A stretch of DNA of 35,892 bases from Candidatus Aegiribacteria sp. (GCA_030610085.1 JAUWSL010000004.1:1-35892), one strand, 5' to 3'. Counted from the first letter of the stretch, positions 1 through 8,992 are shown. The notes: generated by a model not told the origin, from the sequence alone. Translations and numbers: made by a program.

Positions 1-2
1 GG

Positions 3-497
3 CACGAAGAGAGGCTGTTCGCACTTCTTGTACTGGTCGATTCCTTCAATAGAACTGAAGAGGAAACGAAAGAGAGAATCTACAATGTGTACATGGACAG
101 TACGCGGTGGATAAACAACTGGGACCTTGTTGACCTTTCCGCCCCTCATATTCCCGGAGGATGGCTATACGGCAGGGATAGAAAACCGCTGCACAGGTTC
201 GCAGAATCTGACGATCTGTGGAAGAGGCGGATAGCAATAGTATCCACCCAGCACTTCATCAGAAAGAACGATTTCGGTGATACGCTGGCAATATCCGGAA
301 AACTTGTTTCTGATGATCATGATCTGATCCATAAAGCCGTTGGATGGATGCTGCGGGAAGTCGGCAAGAGGAACCTTGAAACCGAGGAAGGATTTCTGAA
401 GGAGCATTACATGGCAATGCCAAGGACAATGCTCAGATACGCTATAGAGAAATTCCCCGAGGAGAAACGGCAGAAATACCTGAAGGGTGAAATCTAA
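3..497 (+). CDS. DNA alkylation repair enzyme, AlkD-like (5' truncated by window edge)
   Basis: Frame is open to the window start (HEERLFALLVLVDSFNRTEEETKERIYNVYMDSTRWINNWDLVDLSAPHIPGGWL...). The NNWDLVD and KAVGWMLREVGKR segments are typical of AlkD HEAT-repeat glycosylases. Confidence 0.85.
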   Translation, partial: HEERLFALLVLVDSFNRTEEETKERIYNVYMDSTRWINNWDLVDLSAPHIPGGWLYGRDRKPLHRFAESDDLWKRRIAIVSTQHFIRKNDFGDTLAISGKLVSDDHDLIHKAVGWMLREVGKRNLETEEGFLKEHYMAMPRTMLRYAIEKFPEEKRQKYLKGEI

Positions 498-794
498 AAA
501 CTCGGAGAATTACATCCGTCTGCGCACTCGCCCCGATCATATCTCACTGAGAATCCCTTCTATAGCACACATAAGAGTATTGAGAATAATCAATTTATAT
601 CATTAATATTGCTGTACTGGATTATAAACAATACAATATTTTTTATCTACATTTTAGTAAAGCTTATCGGCTTAGATGGCACCTTGTCTTAACTTACCGG
701 ATGTGTGAATTTTCACATATGAGGGTTTTCATCAGCAGTTCTTCATTAAAATAGGATACCTGAAGAAGCAGATTATCCCAGAAGGATAATTTCA

Positions 795-1595
795 ATGAAT
801 ATAGAATTGAGATTTGCAACTTCCTTCACAATCAACGATTCGATCGATGATAAATATTTATCCCATGGACAACTGAATACTCCTTACGGTACTCTTTGCA
901 TGATATGCAATGGTTTCGGTGATTCACGCGGTGGCGTTCTAGCAAGCAGTATCGCCTTTGAGATCATTCGAAGAATTGTTACATCGATCCCCGGTCGTTC
1001 CGCTGAAAAACTATTGAACAGCGCTATCAGAGAGGCGAACAAAGCTATATACAAAAATGCTTCGAGCAACATGAATATCCACAAAACAGGTTGTGAGCTT
1101 ATTGCACTGCTTATCGATACTGATGAGATGCAAAATGCGTTGATCTGTCGGGTGGGTTCCAGCAGACTGTACAGGATCTGGGATGACAATATCACTCAGA
1201 TCACAAAGGGCCACTACAGATTCACTGAGAAGGCTGAGCAGAGGTTAGCGGACGGGGAGGGCTCCCGGAGTCATTCAGAGAACAGAGTGCAGGTTTGCTC
1301 CATTGGTATCAGAGAAGAGATCGAACCGGAAATCCGGAAAATATTCGTACAGGAGAATGACAGATATATCATCTGCACCAGAGGTGTTACGGATCATATA
1401 AGTGATACGGAGATCGCTCAGCTTTACGAAGCGAATGCCCAGAAGTACGCCGATAACATTCTTCAGTGTGCCGGGAACCACGGAAGCAGAAACAATCCTG
1501 TAGTTCAGATAATCGATATAAACAGCAGTTCTGAATCAGGCAGAGAGAAAAACAAGGAACTTACTACATCAAATCAACGGAACAGAAGCGAATAA
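795..1595 (+). CDS. PP2C-like protein, predicted catalytically inactive (pseudophosphatase)
   Basis: PP2C-order motifs can be read but the Asp residues are replaced: ICNGFGDSRGGVLAS (canonical xxDGMGGxxxGExAS), VGSSRLYRI (canonical GDSRxY), ICTRGVTD (canonical SDGLTD), RNNPVVQII (canonical DNxTxxxx). Confidence 0.65.
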   Translation: MNIELRFATSFTINDSIDDKYLSHGQLNTPYGTLCMICNGFGDSRGGVLASSIAFEIIRRIVTSIPGRSAEKLLNSAIREANKAIYKNASSNMNIHKTGCELIALLIDTDEMQNALICRVGSSRLYRIWDDNITQITKGHYRFTEKAEQRLADGEGSRSHSENRVQVCSIGIREEIEPEIRKIFVQENDRYIICTRGVTDHISDTEIAQLYEANAQKYADNILQCAGNHGSRNNPVVQIIDINSSSESGREKNKELTTSNQRNRSE

Positions 1596-1789
1596 TGATC
1601 AGAGAGGAAAGCGGAGATCGTTCGGATGTGATACTACTGCAGATCCTTAAGATCAAGTCCATCAGATCCCTGATAATAATACTCTTCCTGTTGATCCTTG
1701 GCGTATTGCTGCTTCCTGAGAAAGATCCGCATCAGCAATCCGCGAATATCCAATCCAGCAGTGACCTTGATATCGTTGAGCGTAACTAA
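1595..1789 (+). CDS. Small single-pass membrane protein (64 aa)
   Basis: ATG at 1595 overlaps the TAA of the upstream PP2C-like gene by 1 nt; hydrophobic segment SLIIILFLLILGVLLL. Confidence 0.55.
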   Translation: MIREESGDRSDVILLQILKIKSIRSLIIILFLLILGVLLLPEKDPHQQSANIQSSSDLDIVERN

Positions 1790-1801
1790 TGAATACAGGG
1801 A

Positions 1802-3634
1802 TTAATATGTAAGCTGGAATATTCTCAGGGTATTTCCGTTCTTTGATCTGAATCGACCGCTGTATCTGAACATGGACCCTGGACATTCCTTCCCGGAAGT
1901 TATTGATTTGAACTGCATTGTCGCAATCTTCGCAGGAGTTTTAAGACTCGCTGCAATTTCAAGGGCTTCATCGATTTCTCTGCAGTAGTAATCCCTTCGT
2001 CCACTCAATGAAGAATTGAGCATGGTCACCAGACCGGCATGCAGAACGAGGGAATACGGTGGAAACGGAGGAATACAGTCGTTAAAACTACATATGAGTT
2101 CCTTTGTATCATTAACTGAATTCATTATCAGATAAGTATTTCCTGTGAGTGTACCGGCACTGAGAATTCTCAGGGATTTTTCCTTACATATACGCGATAC
2201 TTCTTCCATTATGCTGTTCATACTGGAAGCCCTTTCCTCTTCTACGTTATCAGCGCCATACAGGCTTATAACAGCAATCGGTCTTACAACCGGTTCGTAG
2301 ATACCGAGACTGCAGTACGGGTACTCATCGTCCGGGGAACTCCCGCTTCGATCAATTCCGATCTTCACGAGATCCAGAATAGGTATTTCAACCGGTTCAT
2401 ATCCAAGCTTCCTTAGATTTGATACGATGTATCCTGTTCCTCCAGGCTGATTTGTAGAGCGTTTATCCCATATTACAACTGGTATCAGTTCTCCATCGAT
2501 AGCTTCAGTAATTTCAAGTGCATACTCAAGCATGTTATCCGAGGAGAACTGGTACGCACTATCAGCATTGCCTGCAAACCGAGAGGCTGAAGATACCTCA
2601 ATTCTGTCAGCCTGCTGAACGATTCTGTCAAACCTGTCAATCCATTTTTCTTTTTCAGATTTGAGTATTTTCTCTCTGAAATGTTCCAATGGTGATGGCA
2701 GGATAATGTGTATTCGTTTACCCGTTTCCTGAAGACACTCATGAAACAGTATATCAGCACCATCAGCTGCGGATGCAATTCCGATATCGAATTTCATCCC
2801 GATGAGTATCTTCTTCAAACGGGCTTTTATTCTGCTTGAGATATGCTCAGGGAAACGAGGGCTGATTCTTCCTGCCCGGTCAATTCTGTGTCCTGCGAAA
2901 AGGGCTATCCTGGGTTTTCGTATACAGGCGAGTATTCCATCTGCTGTCTCATCATCTTTTTTCAGCAGGTCAAGCAACATCTTAGCATTGGTTCTTGTAG
3001 TCTTGATCTGTCCTATGCCGCTGCCTAAATGGCTCCTTGCTGCTTTGTACCATCTTGCAGCTGATTGGTAATCTCCCTTTATCAGGTAGGCTTCACCCAA
3101 TGAAGCGGGAACCCAGAATTCGCTTGTGGTTCCATGCTTATTGTACTCCTCCCAGCATTGAGTGATAACCTCATCAGCCAGTTCAATGCTCAATTCTCTT
3201 TTACCGAGGGCAAGTGCAAGAGCTGCTTCGTTTACTTTGCACCAGAAGTCTCCACCGAGTTCCCGGCTTTTCGTGTAACTATTAAAGGATGAAACAAGAG
3301 CAGATTCAGCATTCGGAGGATCCGATTCGGTCAGTTCAAACCATCTCCTTTTGTATAAACTTCCCAGCAGTGCAAGTAACTCAGGATCCGGAGCTGTCGT
3401 TTCTTCACTCAGGCTTTTAAGCATTTCTATAGCTTTTTCTACCATTCCCAGCTTTGACATGCAGAGTGCATGCTGCTTGACTATTTCAGGATCCGGTTCT
3501 TCTGCGGTCCTTAAATACTCATCACCAAGATCGTAGGCTTTAAGATATTCTCCACGTGAAATGAGCTTTTTCAGAGATGGGCTTCCTGCTAAATCCGGAC
3601 CTGTTACTTCATCGATAATGGCGTGATCATCCAT
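1802..3634 (-). CDS. TPR_S (TRAFs-binding-type TPR) - SLOG-like Rossmann - degenerate class III cyclase-like domain protein
   Basis: N-terminus LLALLGSLYKRRW...FWVPASLGEAYLIKGDYQSAARWYKAAR resembles TPR_S. Middle IALFAGHRIDRAGRISPRFP...GIASAADGADILFHECLQETGKRIHIILPSPLEHFREKIL resembles a SLOG-like nucleotide-binding fold. The last ~160 aa (AVISLYG...AGTLTGNTYLIM...YSLVLHAGLVT...DYYCREIDEALEIAASLKTPAKIATMQFKSI) follow the order of cyclase homology motifs. Confidence 0.7.
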   Translation of the reverse strand: MDDHAIIDEVTGPDLAGSPSLKKLISRGEYLKAYDLGDEYLRTAEEPDPEIVKQHALCMSKLGMVEKAIEMLKSLSEETTAPDPELLALLGSLYKRRWFELTESDPPNAESALVSSFNSYTKSRELGGDFWCKVNEAALALALGKRELSIELADEVITQCWEEYNKHGTTSEFWVPASLGEAYLIKGDYQSAARWYKAARSHLGSGIGQIKTTRTNAKMLLDLLKKDDETADGILACIRKPRIALFAGHRIDRAGRISPRFPEHISSRIKARLKKILIGMKFDIGIASAADGADILFHECLQETGKRIHIILPSPLEHFREKILKSEKEKWIDRFDRIVQQADRIEVSSASRFAGNADSAYQFSSDNMLEYALEITEAIDGELIPVVIWDKRSTNQPGGTGYIVSNLRKLGYEPVEIPILDLVKIGIDRSGSSPDDEYPYCSLGIYEPVVRPIAVISLYGADNVEEERASSMNSIMEEVSRICKEKSLRILSAGTLTGNTYLIMNSVNDTKELICSFNDCIPPFPPYSLVLHAGLVTMLNSSLSGRRDYYCREIDEALEIAASLKTPAKIATMQFKSITSGKECPGSMFRYSGRFRSKNGNTLRIFQLTY

Positions 3635-3655
3635 TATTATCTTCCCCTGTCAGTA

Positions 3656-4345
3656 TCATGGCCTGTATACGACCAGGTTGTCATGAAGCGCGATACCCCA
3701 GTTACTGGATCTGTCTCCAAGCTGTATTCTTACGGTTTCAACGGTGTCGGGAATCATTACTTGTGAAGAACCTACAAGACTGTCGTCAATGAAAAATGAT
3801 ACCATCCGGTCTGAACCTATCTCGATACGATAGTTATGCCAGCTGCTCAGCAAATTATTCTGGTGGTGTTGCTCAATGCCGTAGATGACACCTTCATTAT
3901 TGCCGGTATTGAATTTCAGAACACATTGACGATGGGGCATTGCCCAGTCAAGCTCACCAGAGTAAAATATTTCTATACGCGCTATACTGAAATTGTTCCG
4001 AGTTATTTCATTCCTGAAGCCGGGAGTTGTAATACACAAAGCAGCCGTAACCCAGGTTCCCCTTTCACTGCATTCAAGGTACATATCACACTCAACGCCG
4101 AGCCCTTCACCTATTTCAAAAACCGTGCGGGAGAAGACTCCGCTGCCGTACATGGAATCACCGTTATTGATAAAGCAGGGTGGAGGTACACCCAGAGAAT
4201 CCAGAATTCCGGACTGCGGGTCACCGTAGAGTATCCAGCAGGATTCCAGTTCGATGGATGAAAAGTCCTCCGAGAATAGTACTTCACCAGAATAACCTGC
4301 AGCATATAGAGCTGTCAGCGTGTACAGCAAACCTGCAAGCTTCAT
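3656..4345 (-). CDS. Secreted LamG/concanavalin A-like lectin-fold protein (paralogue 1)
   Basis: Signal-peptide-like N-terminus MKLAGLLYTLTALYAAGYSG; FSEDFSSIELESCWILYG start and W..YRIEIGSDRMVSFFIDDSL typical of ConA-like jelly rolls; extensive identity with the adjacent 4382..5065 product. Confidence 0.65.
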   Translation of the reverse strand: MKLAGLLYTLTALYAAGYSGEVLFSEDFSSIELESCWILYGDPQSGILDSLGVPPPCFINNGDSMYGSGVFSRTVFEIGEGLGVECDMYLECSERGTWVTAALCITTPGFRNEITRNNFSIARIEIFYSGELDWAMPHRQCVLKFNTGNNEGVIYGIEQHHQNNLLSSWHNYRIEIGSDRMVSFFIDDSLVGSSQVMIPDTVETVRIQLGDRSSNWGIALHDNLVVYRP

Positions 4346-4381
4346 GATGAAGCCATCCAGTTCAGCATGCTTCCATTACTT

Positions 4382-5065
4382 TCATGGTCTGTATACGAGC
4401 AGGTTATCATGGAGAGCTATACCCCAGTCAGAGGAACGGTTACCCAGCTGTATTCTCACATGTTCTGATGTATCTGGTATAGATACGGTAGAGGAGCAGT
4501 AGAGGGAATCATCGATGAAGTAATTCACTATTCGGTGTTCATTGATCTCCATTCTGAATCTGTGCCATCCATCCAGCAATTCGTTCTGGTGAGGAAGCTG
4601 AATACTGAATTTATTTTCATGATCGTGAAAACAGTTAAAGTACAGAACCCCCTGTAGATGGGGGCAAGACCAGGCCATTTCTCCGTCGTAGGAAAAAGAG
4701 AGTGCTGCAACGGTATAACCGCTTTGCGAACGGTCGTTTATGTAATCCGGAGTAATGAAGTACAGCGAAGCTGTGACCCACGTACCCCTTGGTTCACAGG
4801 AAAGGTACATGTCACACTCAATACCAAGGCCTTCAGCAATTTCAAAGACTTCCCTTGTAATAATGCCGCTGCCCGCCATTGCATCACCGTTATTGTTGAA
4901 ACAGGGAGGGGGTATGCCAAGGGAATCCAGTATCCTGGGCCGGGGGTCTCCGTAGAATATCCAGTTAGATTCAAGCTCCCCGGACGAAAAGTCATCAGCG
5001 AGCAGTGTATCCGCTGCCCCAGGGCATTGAAAAGATAGAAGCAGAATCAGTGTAAATGATTTCAT
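4382..5065 (-). CDS. Secreted LamG/concanavalin A-like lectin-fold protein (paralogue 2)
   Basis: The ORF track begins at 5170, but the internal ATG at 5065 gives a clean signal peptide (MKSFTLILLLSFQCPGAADT) and removes the overlap with the upstream gene. Shares GDPxxxILDSLGxPPPCFxNNGDxMxGSG and IQLGxRSSxWGIALHDNLxVYRP with the neighbour. Confidence 0.65.
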   Translation of the reverse strand: MKSFTLILLLSFQCPGAADTLLADDFSSGELESNWIFYGDPRPRILDSLGIPPPCFNNNGDAMAGSGIITREVFEIAEGLGIECDMYLSCEPRGTWVTASLYFITPDYINDRSQSGYTVAALSFSYDGEMAWSCPHLQGVLYFNCFHDHENKFSIQLPHQNELLDGWHRFRMEINEHRIVNYFIDDSLYCSSTVSIPDTSEHVRIQLGNRSSDWGIALHDNLLVYRP

Positions 5066-5103
5066 CGGCAGGCTTATGTTTCTGTAAAGGCCAGCTGTCA
5101 CAC

Positions 5104-7389
5104 TTACCATCTTCGCCTGAATACCCTGATGTTGTCGATATGATGAGGAAGCGACCCGGAGCTTCCCCACAGGTAGATCCGCACAGAATCCTGTCCGGTT
5201 GCGATTTCAATGGTATCTTCACAGAAAAGGCTGTCGTTAAGCCAGAATCTTATCGATTCGGTACAGGTTTCAATGCTGAAGAGTTGCGGTATTTCACGCT
5301 GAAGCCACAGGGATTCCGGTTCTGTCGTTGTTGATAATGCACTGTCGTATGCGAATATCGATACGATTTCACAAAACTGATCGTTAATTCCCGGAGTATA
5401 GAACCATCTCATCTCCAAATCCGACACGATCCCGGGATCGAGATGGAATGTGCTGGCAGTGCTTCTGGTCATGCCAATGGCAAGCCAATTGCATCCCCTG
5501 GCATCAGACATATCCGGTATTGATACTTCGGCTGAGAAAGTTATTCCCGGGATGAGTGGATATTCAGCCATACTTACAAGGGGCACATTATTCGCGTCGC
5601 AGCAATAATTACCCGTTATGGGATCTTGGTGAAGTACCGGGGAGTAATTTCTGTTCCGGCCCATTTCCCATACCGTCTGATCGATATATCCTTTTTCCCA
5701 GTCTTCAGTGAAAAGATCGATCCCTGTTTTCACATGCTCATTCCATGAACCGTCCGAGTCCAGCTGCAGGATCCATGCATCGGGCTGACCGTACCTTGTA
5801 GTTGTTCCTGAAGCGAAGAACAATCCCTGTTCGTTGAAGGAAATGGAATACAAGTATTCGTCTCCGCCGATATCGATGACACTCTGCCACTTCTCATCAC
5901 CGAACTCATTCAGCAGAAGCAGCCAGCCGTCGCTTGAACCGTTTCCCCAGGAGCGTGTTGAACCGGCTATGAGAATGTCTCCACCGGGAAGCAGAACAGC
6001 ATCGGATGCTGCATCGGAAAGGTTACCACCAAAAGCGTTTTCCCACTTCAGAGTGAGGTCCGGTGTAAATCTCATTACCGAAAGGTCACCGTTTCGCGCA
6101 CCGAAAGTATCCCTTGTCATAAGGAGAATGATATCTCCGTCTGGAAGCGCCAGGCCGCAGCTTACAGGTGACCGGTTATCACCGATTATGATCCTGCTGA
6201 GTGTCTCCCCATCGGGTGACATCAGTTCAATTCCGTTAGAAATCGATGCTGAATCTCTATATATGCGCAGTCTATTGTTATTCTCAAGTACGAGGAGTTC
6301 GCGGGAAGTGCTGCCTCCTCTGAGAGTATCACGTCGTAACAGCTCACCGGAAGTACTCATTAATATTTGATGCGTTGCGAGGAAGGGAGTTGAATTGAGG
6401 TGTCTTACAGTGAATGAGAGCAGCAGCAGGCTGTCTCTGGTCAAATCGAAGGAACTGAGCTCCGGCTGAACGGCTCCCTCCCAGGTCAGCCACCATTCAT
6501 TCTTCCATTCTATTCCACCGAGGCTGTCGAATCTTACCGCCCTTACTGGAAATCCTGTGTGGTCGAAATCCGCATATTCACCTGCAGCACAGATCACATC
6601 GCCATCTGAAGCAGGCAGTAGGAGGGGTTTATCCTCACCCGCAAGTGAATCTGACCAGAACCATTCAAGATTGCCTGTACTGTCGAAATGTACGACCCAC
6701 CATTCACTCCAGAAACCCCAGTCCCACGTTCCTGCAGCTGTAAATCCTCCATCTGATGTGGCAAGAATGTCCGTTGCGTAATCCCAGGAATCGGTCCCTC
6801 CGACAACCAGATTTAGAAGACTCTCTGTATTCGACGTTTGAGGGTCGCTGCCGAAGAACCGGATCACGAATAGTATCAGGATCACCGAAAGAGCGGCCAG
6901 CAGCAGTGCCGGCAGGGCTCTTCGTTTTGCAGTGATCTGTCGTGGAATTTCCATTGATTTCTGGCCATTCTCAGAAAGCAGCTTGCTCAGAGATTCCAGG
7001 AGCCGGTTTGATGCATCCTTCCAGTTCTCGGTTGCATCCAGCCACTGGTGGGAATTGGTGAAATACCTTATCCCCTTGGATTGTTCGACATCTTCAATTT
7101 TCATCGGTATCAGAGGAATATGGAGATTTGTCGCTATGTCCAGTTCGTTTCTTATCTGCCGTGAGCTGTTTACATCAGCGCTGAAAAGAAGGAGCATTCC
7201 AGAGGAATTCGATATGGCATCATAAATGGTTTCAGCCCAGTCTGCTCCTGGTGGAATATCCCTTGTTGATATCCAGTATTTAATACCGGAAGAATCGAGA
7301 AGATCTATTACCTTTTCGACTTTCTTTGCATCTCTGCTTGAATGGCTGATGAAGATGTACTTATCCAAATTGACCCCTGTACATTTCAT
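5104..7389 (-). CDS. TIR - transmembrane - beta-propeller - ConA-like lectin receptor-like protein (761 aa)
   Basis: N-terminal TIR: YIFISHSSRDAKKVEKVIDLLDSSGIKYWISTRDIPPGADWAETIYDAISNSSGMLLLFS...SSRQIRNELDIA, with a Glu at the expected NADase position. TM: LPALLLAALSVILILFVIRFFG. Repeated propeller-like blades follow (DGGFTAAGTWDWG, GDILIAGSTRSWG...GWLLLLNEFGDEKWQ). C-terminal ~200 aa is lectin-like (FTEDWEKGYIDQTVWEMG...ETCTESIRFWLNDSL). Confidence 0.8.
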   Translation of the reverse strand: MKCTGVNLDKYIFISHSSRDAKKVEKVIDLLDSSGIKYWISTRDIPPGADWAETIYDAISNSSGMLLLFSADVNSSRQIRNELDIATNLHIPLIPMKIEDVEQSKGIRYFTNSHQWLDATENWKDASNRLLESLSKLLSENGQKSMEIPRQITAKRRALPALLLAALSVILILFVIRFFGSDPQTSNTESLLNLVVGGTDSWDYATDILATSDGGFTAAGTWDWGFWSEWWVVHFDSTGNLEWFWSDSLAGEDKPLLLPASDGDVICAAGEYADFDHTGFPVRAVRFDSLGGIEWKNEWWLTWEGAVQPELSSFDLTRDSLLLLSFTVRHLNSTPFLATHQILMSTSGELLRRDTLRGGSTSRELLVLENNNRLRIYRDSASISNGIELMSPDGETLSRIIIGDNRSPVSCGLALPDGDIILLMTRDTFGARNGDLSVMRFTPDLTLKWENAFGGNLSDAASDAVLLPGGDILIAGSTRSWGNGSSDGWLLLLNEFGDEKWQSVIDIGGDEYLYSISFNEQGLFFASGTTTRYGQPDAWILQLDSDGSWNEHVKTGIDLFTEDWEKGYIDQTVWEMGRNRNYSPVLHQDPITGNYCCDANNVPLVSMAEYPLIPGITFSAEVSIPDMSDARGCNWLAIGMTRSTASTFHLDPGIVSDLEMRWFYTPGINDQFCEIVSIFAYDSALSTTTEPESLWLQREIPQLFSIETCTESIRFWLNDSLFCEDTIEIATGQDSVRIYLWGSSGSLPHHIDNIRVFRRRW

Positions 7390-7477
7390 TCTTAGCGAAA
7401 TCTTATGAATATTCGAACATACTTATTCACTGGACTTAACTCTATTGCAGATCGCAGGAGGTGTCAAACCTCAGGTG

Positions 7478-7969
7478 TCAGTTAATATCGCCCAGATACA
7501 TGGGGCCTGTGTAACCATATGTAACTATCTCAGGTATAATTTCTTTCAAGACCGAAGGGTAGATTCTGACATCTCCCAGATTACCGATATCTACCCATTC
7601 AATGCCCGTCTGCCAGGCATCAGGTACCAGAGCCTGTTTAACATGACGGACTGGAACAGCCCGGAATATCAGCTCCGTCTGGTGAGCATCCGCTTCCCAC
7701 CTGGCGAATTCATGATTTGATCCGATGTAATCCCTCACCAGGATCAGTTCTCCGGGTTCCACGATCCAGCCTGTTTCTTCAAGCACTTCCCTCTGCATAG
7801 CCTGCAGAAGGGTTTCACCGAATTTCTGTCCGCCACCCGGGAGAAGGTAGAAATTTCCCGTTTTGTCGCGGTTCTGAGTTAGAAGTATTTTACCTTCCTT
7901 CACGATCACAGCCTTGCAGGAGTTACGCTTCCTGCCCTCGTTTTTATCTGTTTCAAACGCTTCAGGCAT
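7478..7969 (-). CDS. NUDIX hydrolase
   Basis: Intact Nudix box GGQKFGETLLQAMQREVLEETG. Start is uncertain (ATG at 7969 avoids overlap with the upstream gene; the ORF extends to 8008). Confidence 0.85.
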   Translation of the reverse strand: MPEAFETDKNEGRKRNSCKAVIVKEGKILLTQNRDKTGNFYLLPGGGQKFGETLLQAMQREVLEETGWIVEPGELILVRDYIGSNHEFARWEADAHQTELIFRAVPVRHVKQALVPDAWQTGIEWVDIGNLGDVRIYPSVLKEIIPEIVTYGYTGPMYLGDIN

Positions 7970-7977
7970 ATCAGAGA

Positions 7978-8802
7978 CTAAAATCCAATGGTCAGGTAGA
8001 ACTGCCATAGTGCCTGACCTGCAAAAGCAGCAATCGCTGCACCAAAGGCAAGGAAAGGACCGAAAGGTATCGGAAGCCTTCTGTTCCTTCCGGCGATTAT
8101 CGCAGCGATTCCGGTAAGAGCCCCCGAAAGGAAAGCGATGAAAAGAGCCATTGCCAGGGAAGATGGACCCAGGAAAGCCCCGATCATTCCGGCGAGTTTG
8201 ATGTCTCCCCAGCCCATTCCCCCCTGAAACTCATCGGTTTCATCCTCATGCCCTTCCGGAGCTATAGTATATCCAGGCCTTCGTTTCAATATCAGCTTGC
8301 TTACGATCCTTATAACTAGAAATAGAATTATTGCCCCTGCGGCTGCAAGCAATGAAGACAGAAAACCAACTCCTCCGGGTACAAAGGAGAATGCCAGTCC
8401 GGCTGCAATTCCTCCAAGGCTTACGCTGTCAAGGATAATCCAGTGATCGATGTCCGTAAGAACTACGCAGATAAGAAGTGACATGAATACTGCATTCTTC
8501 AGGAATAGCCAGGTTAAGCCGAATTTCAGGAAAATTCCGGCAAAAAGAAGTCCTGTCAAAAGCTCAACCATAGCGTATCTGACAGAGAAACCGGCGCCGC
8601 AGCTTCTGCACCTTCCTCGAAGGATGAACCAGCTTATAACCGGAATATTATCGTACCACTTGATCTCTTTCCCGCAGGAAGTGCACCTGCTTCCCGGACG
8701 CACGATAGATTCATTTCTGGGGACTCTCCAGGCTACTACGTTCAGAAAGCTCCCTATTGTCATTCCAAGGAGCAGGGTAAATATCAATCGAATTGTTTCC
8801 AT
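7978..8802 (-). CDS. pilD: Prepilin peptidase / N-methyltransferase (A24 family)
   Basis: GSFLNVVAWRVPRNESIVRPGSRCTSCGKEIKWYDNIPVISWFILRGRCRSCG with two CxxC pairs; multiple TM helices; GWGDIKLAGMIGAFLG active-site region. Confidence 0.9.
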   Translation of the reverse strand: METIRLIFTLLLGMTIGSFLNVVAWRVPRNESIVRPGSRCTSCGKEIKWYDNIPVISWFILRGRCRSCGAGFSVRYAMVELLTGLLFAGIFLKFGLTWLFLKNAVFMSLLICVVLTDIDHWIILDSVSLGGIAAGLAFSFVPGGVGFLSSLLAAAGAIILFLVIRIVSKLILKRRPGYTIAPEGHEDETDEFQGGMGWGDIKLAGMIGAFLGPSSLAMALFIAFLSGALTGIAAIIAGRNRRLPIPFGPFLAFGAAIAAFAGQALWQFYLTIGF

Positions 8803-8992
8803 CTAACTTCCTGCATTCCCGTTCGAATATTTTGTTGCATTTGTCATCATTCGTAATGTTTAGTATACTTCCCGCGTATAGGTGCAGGAAGTAGCTGTTT
8901 GTATCACCACTGAAACTTAAGTGGAGTCTATCAGAGTTCTAAGAGTGATAGCTGATATTGGCAGTATTGTTCAATTTAACTGAAGGAGCATT

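Noticed and set aside
1802-7389. Thoeris or CBASS defence system
   Set aside because: TIR and SLOG domains are present, but there is no SIR2-SLOG ThsA, no CD-NTase and no recognisable CBASS effector, so neither name is supported.
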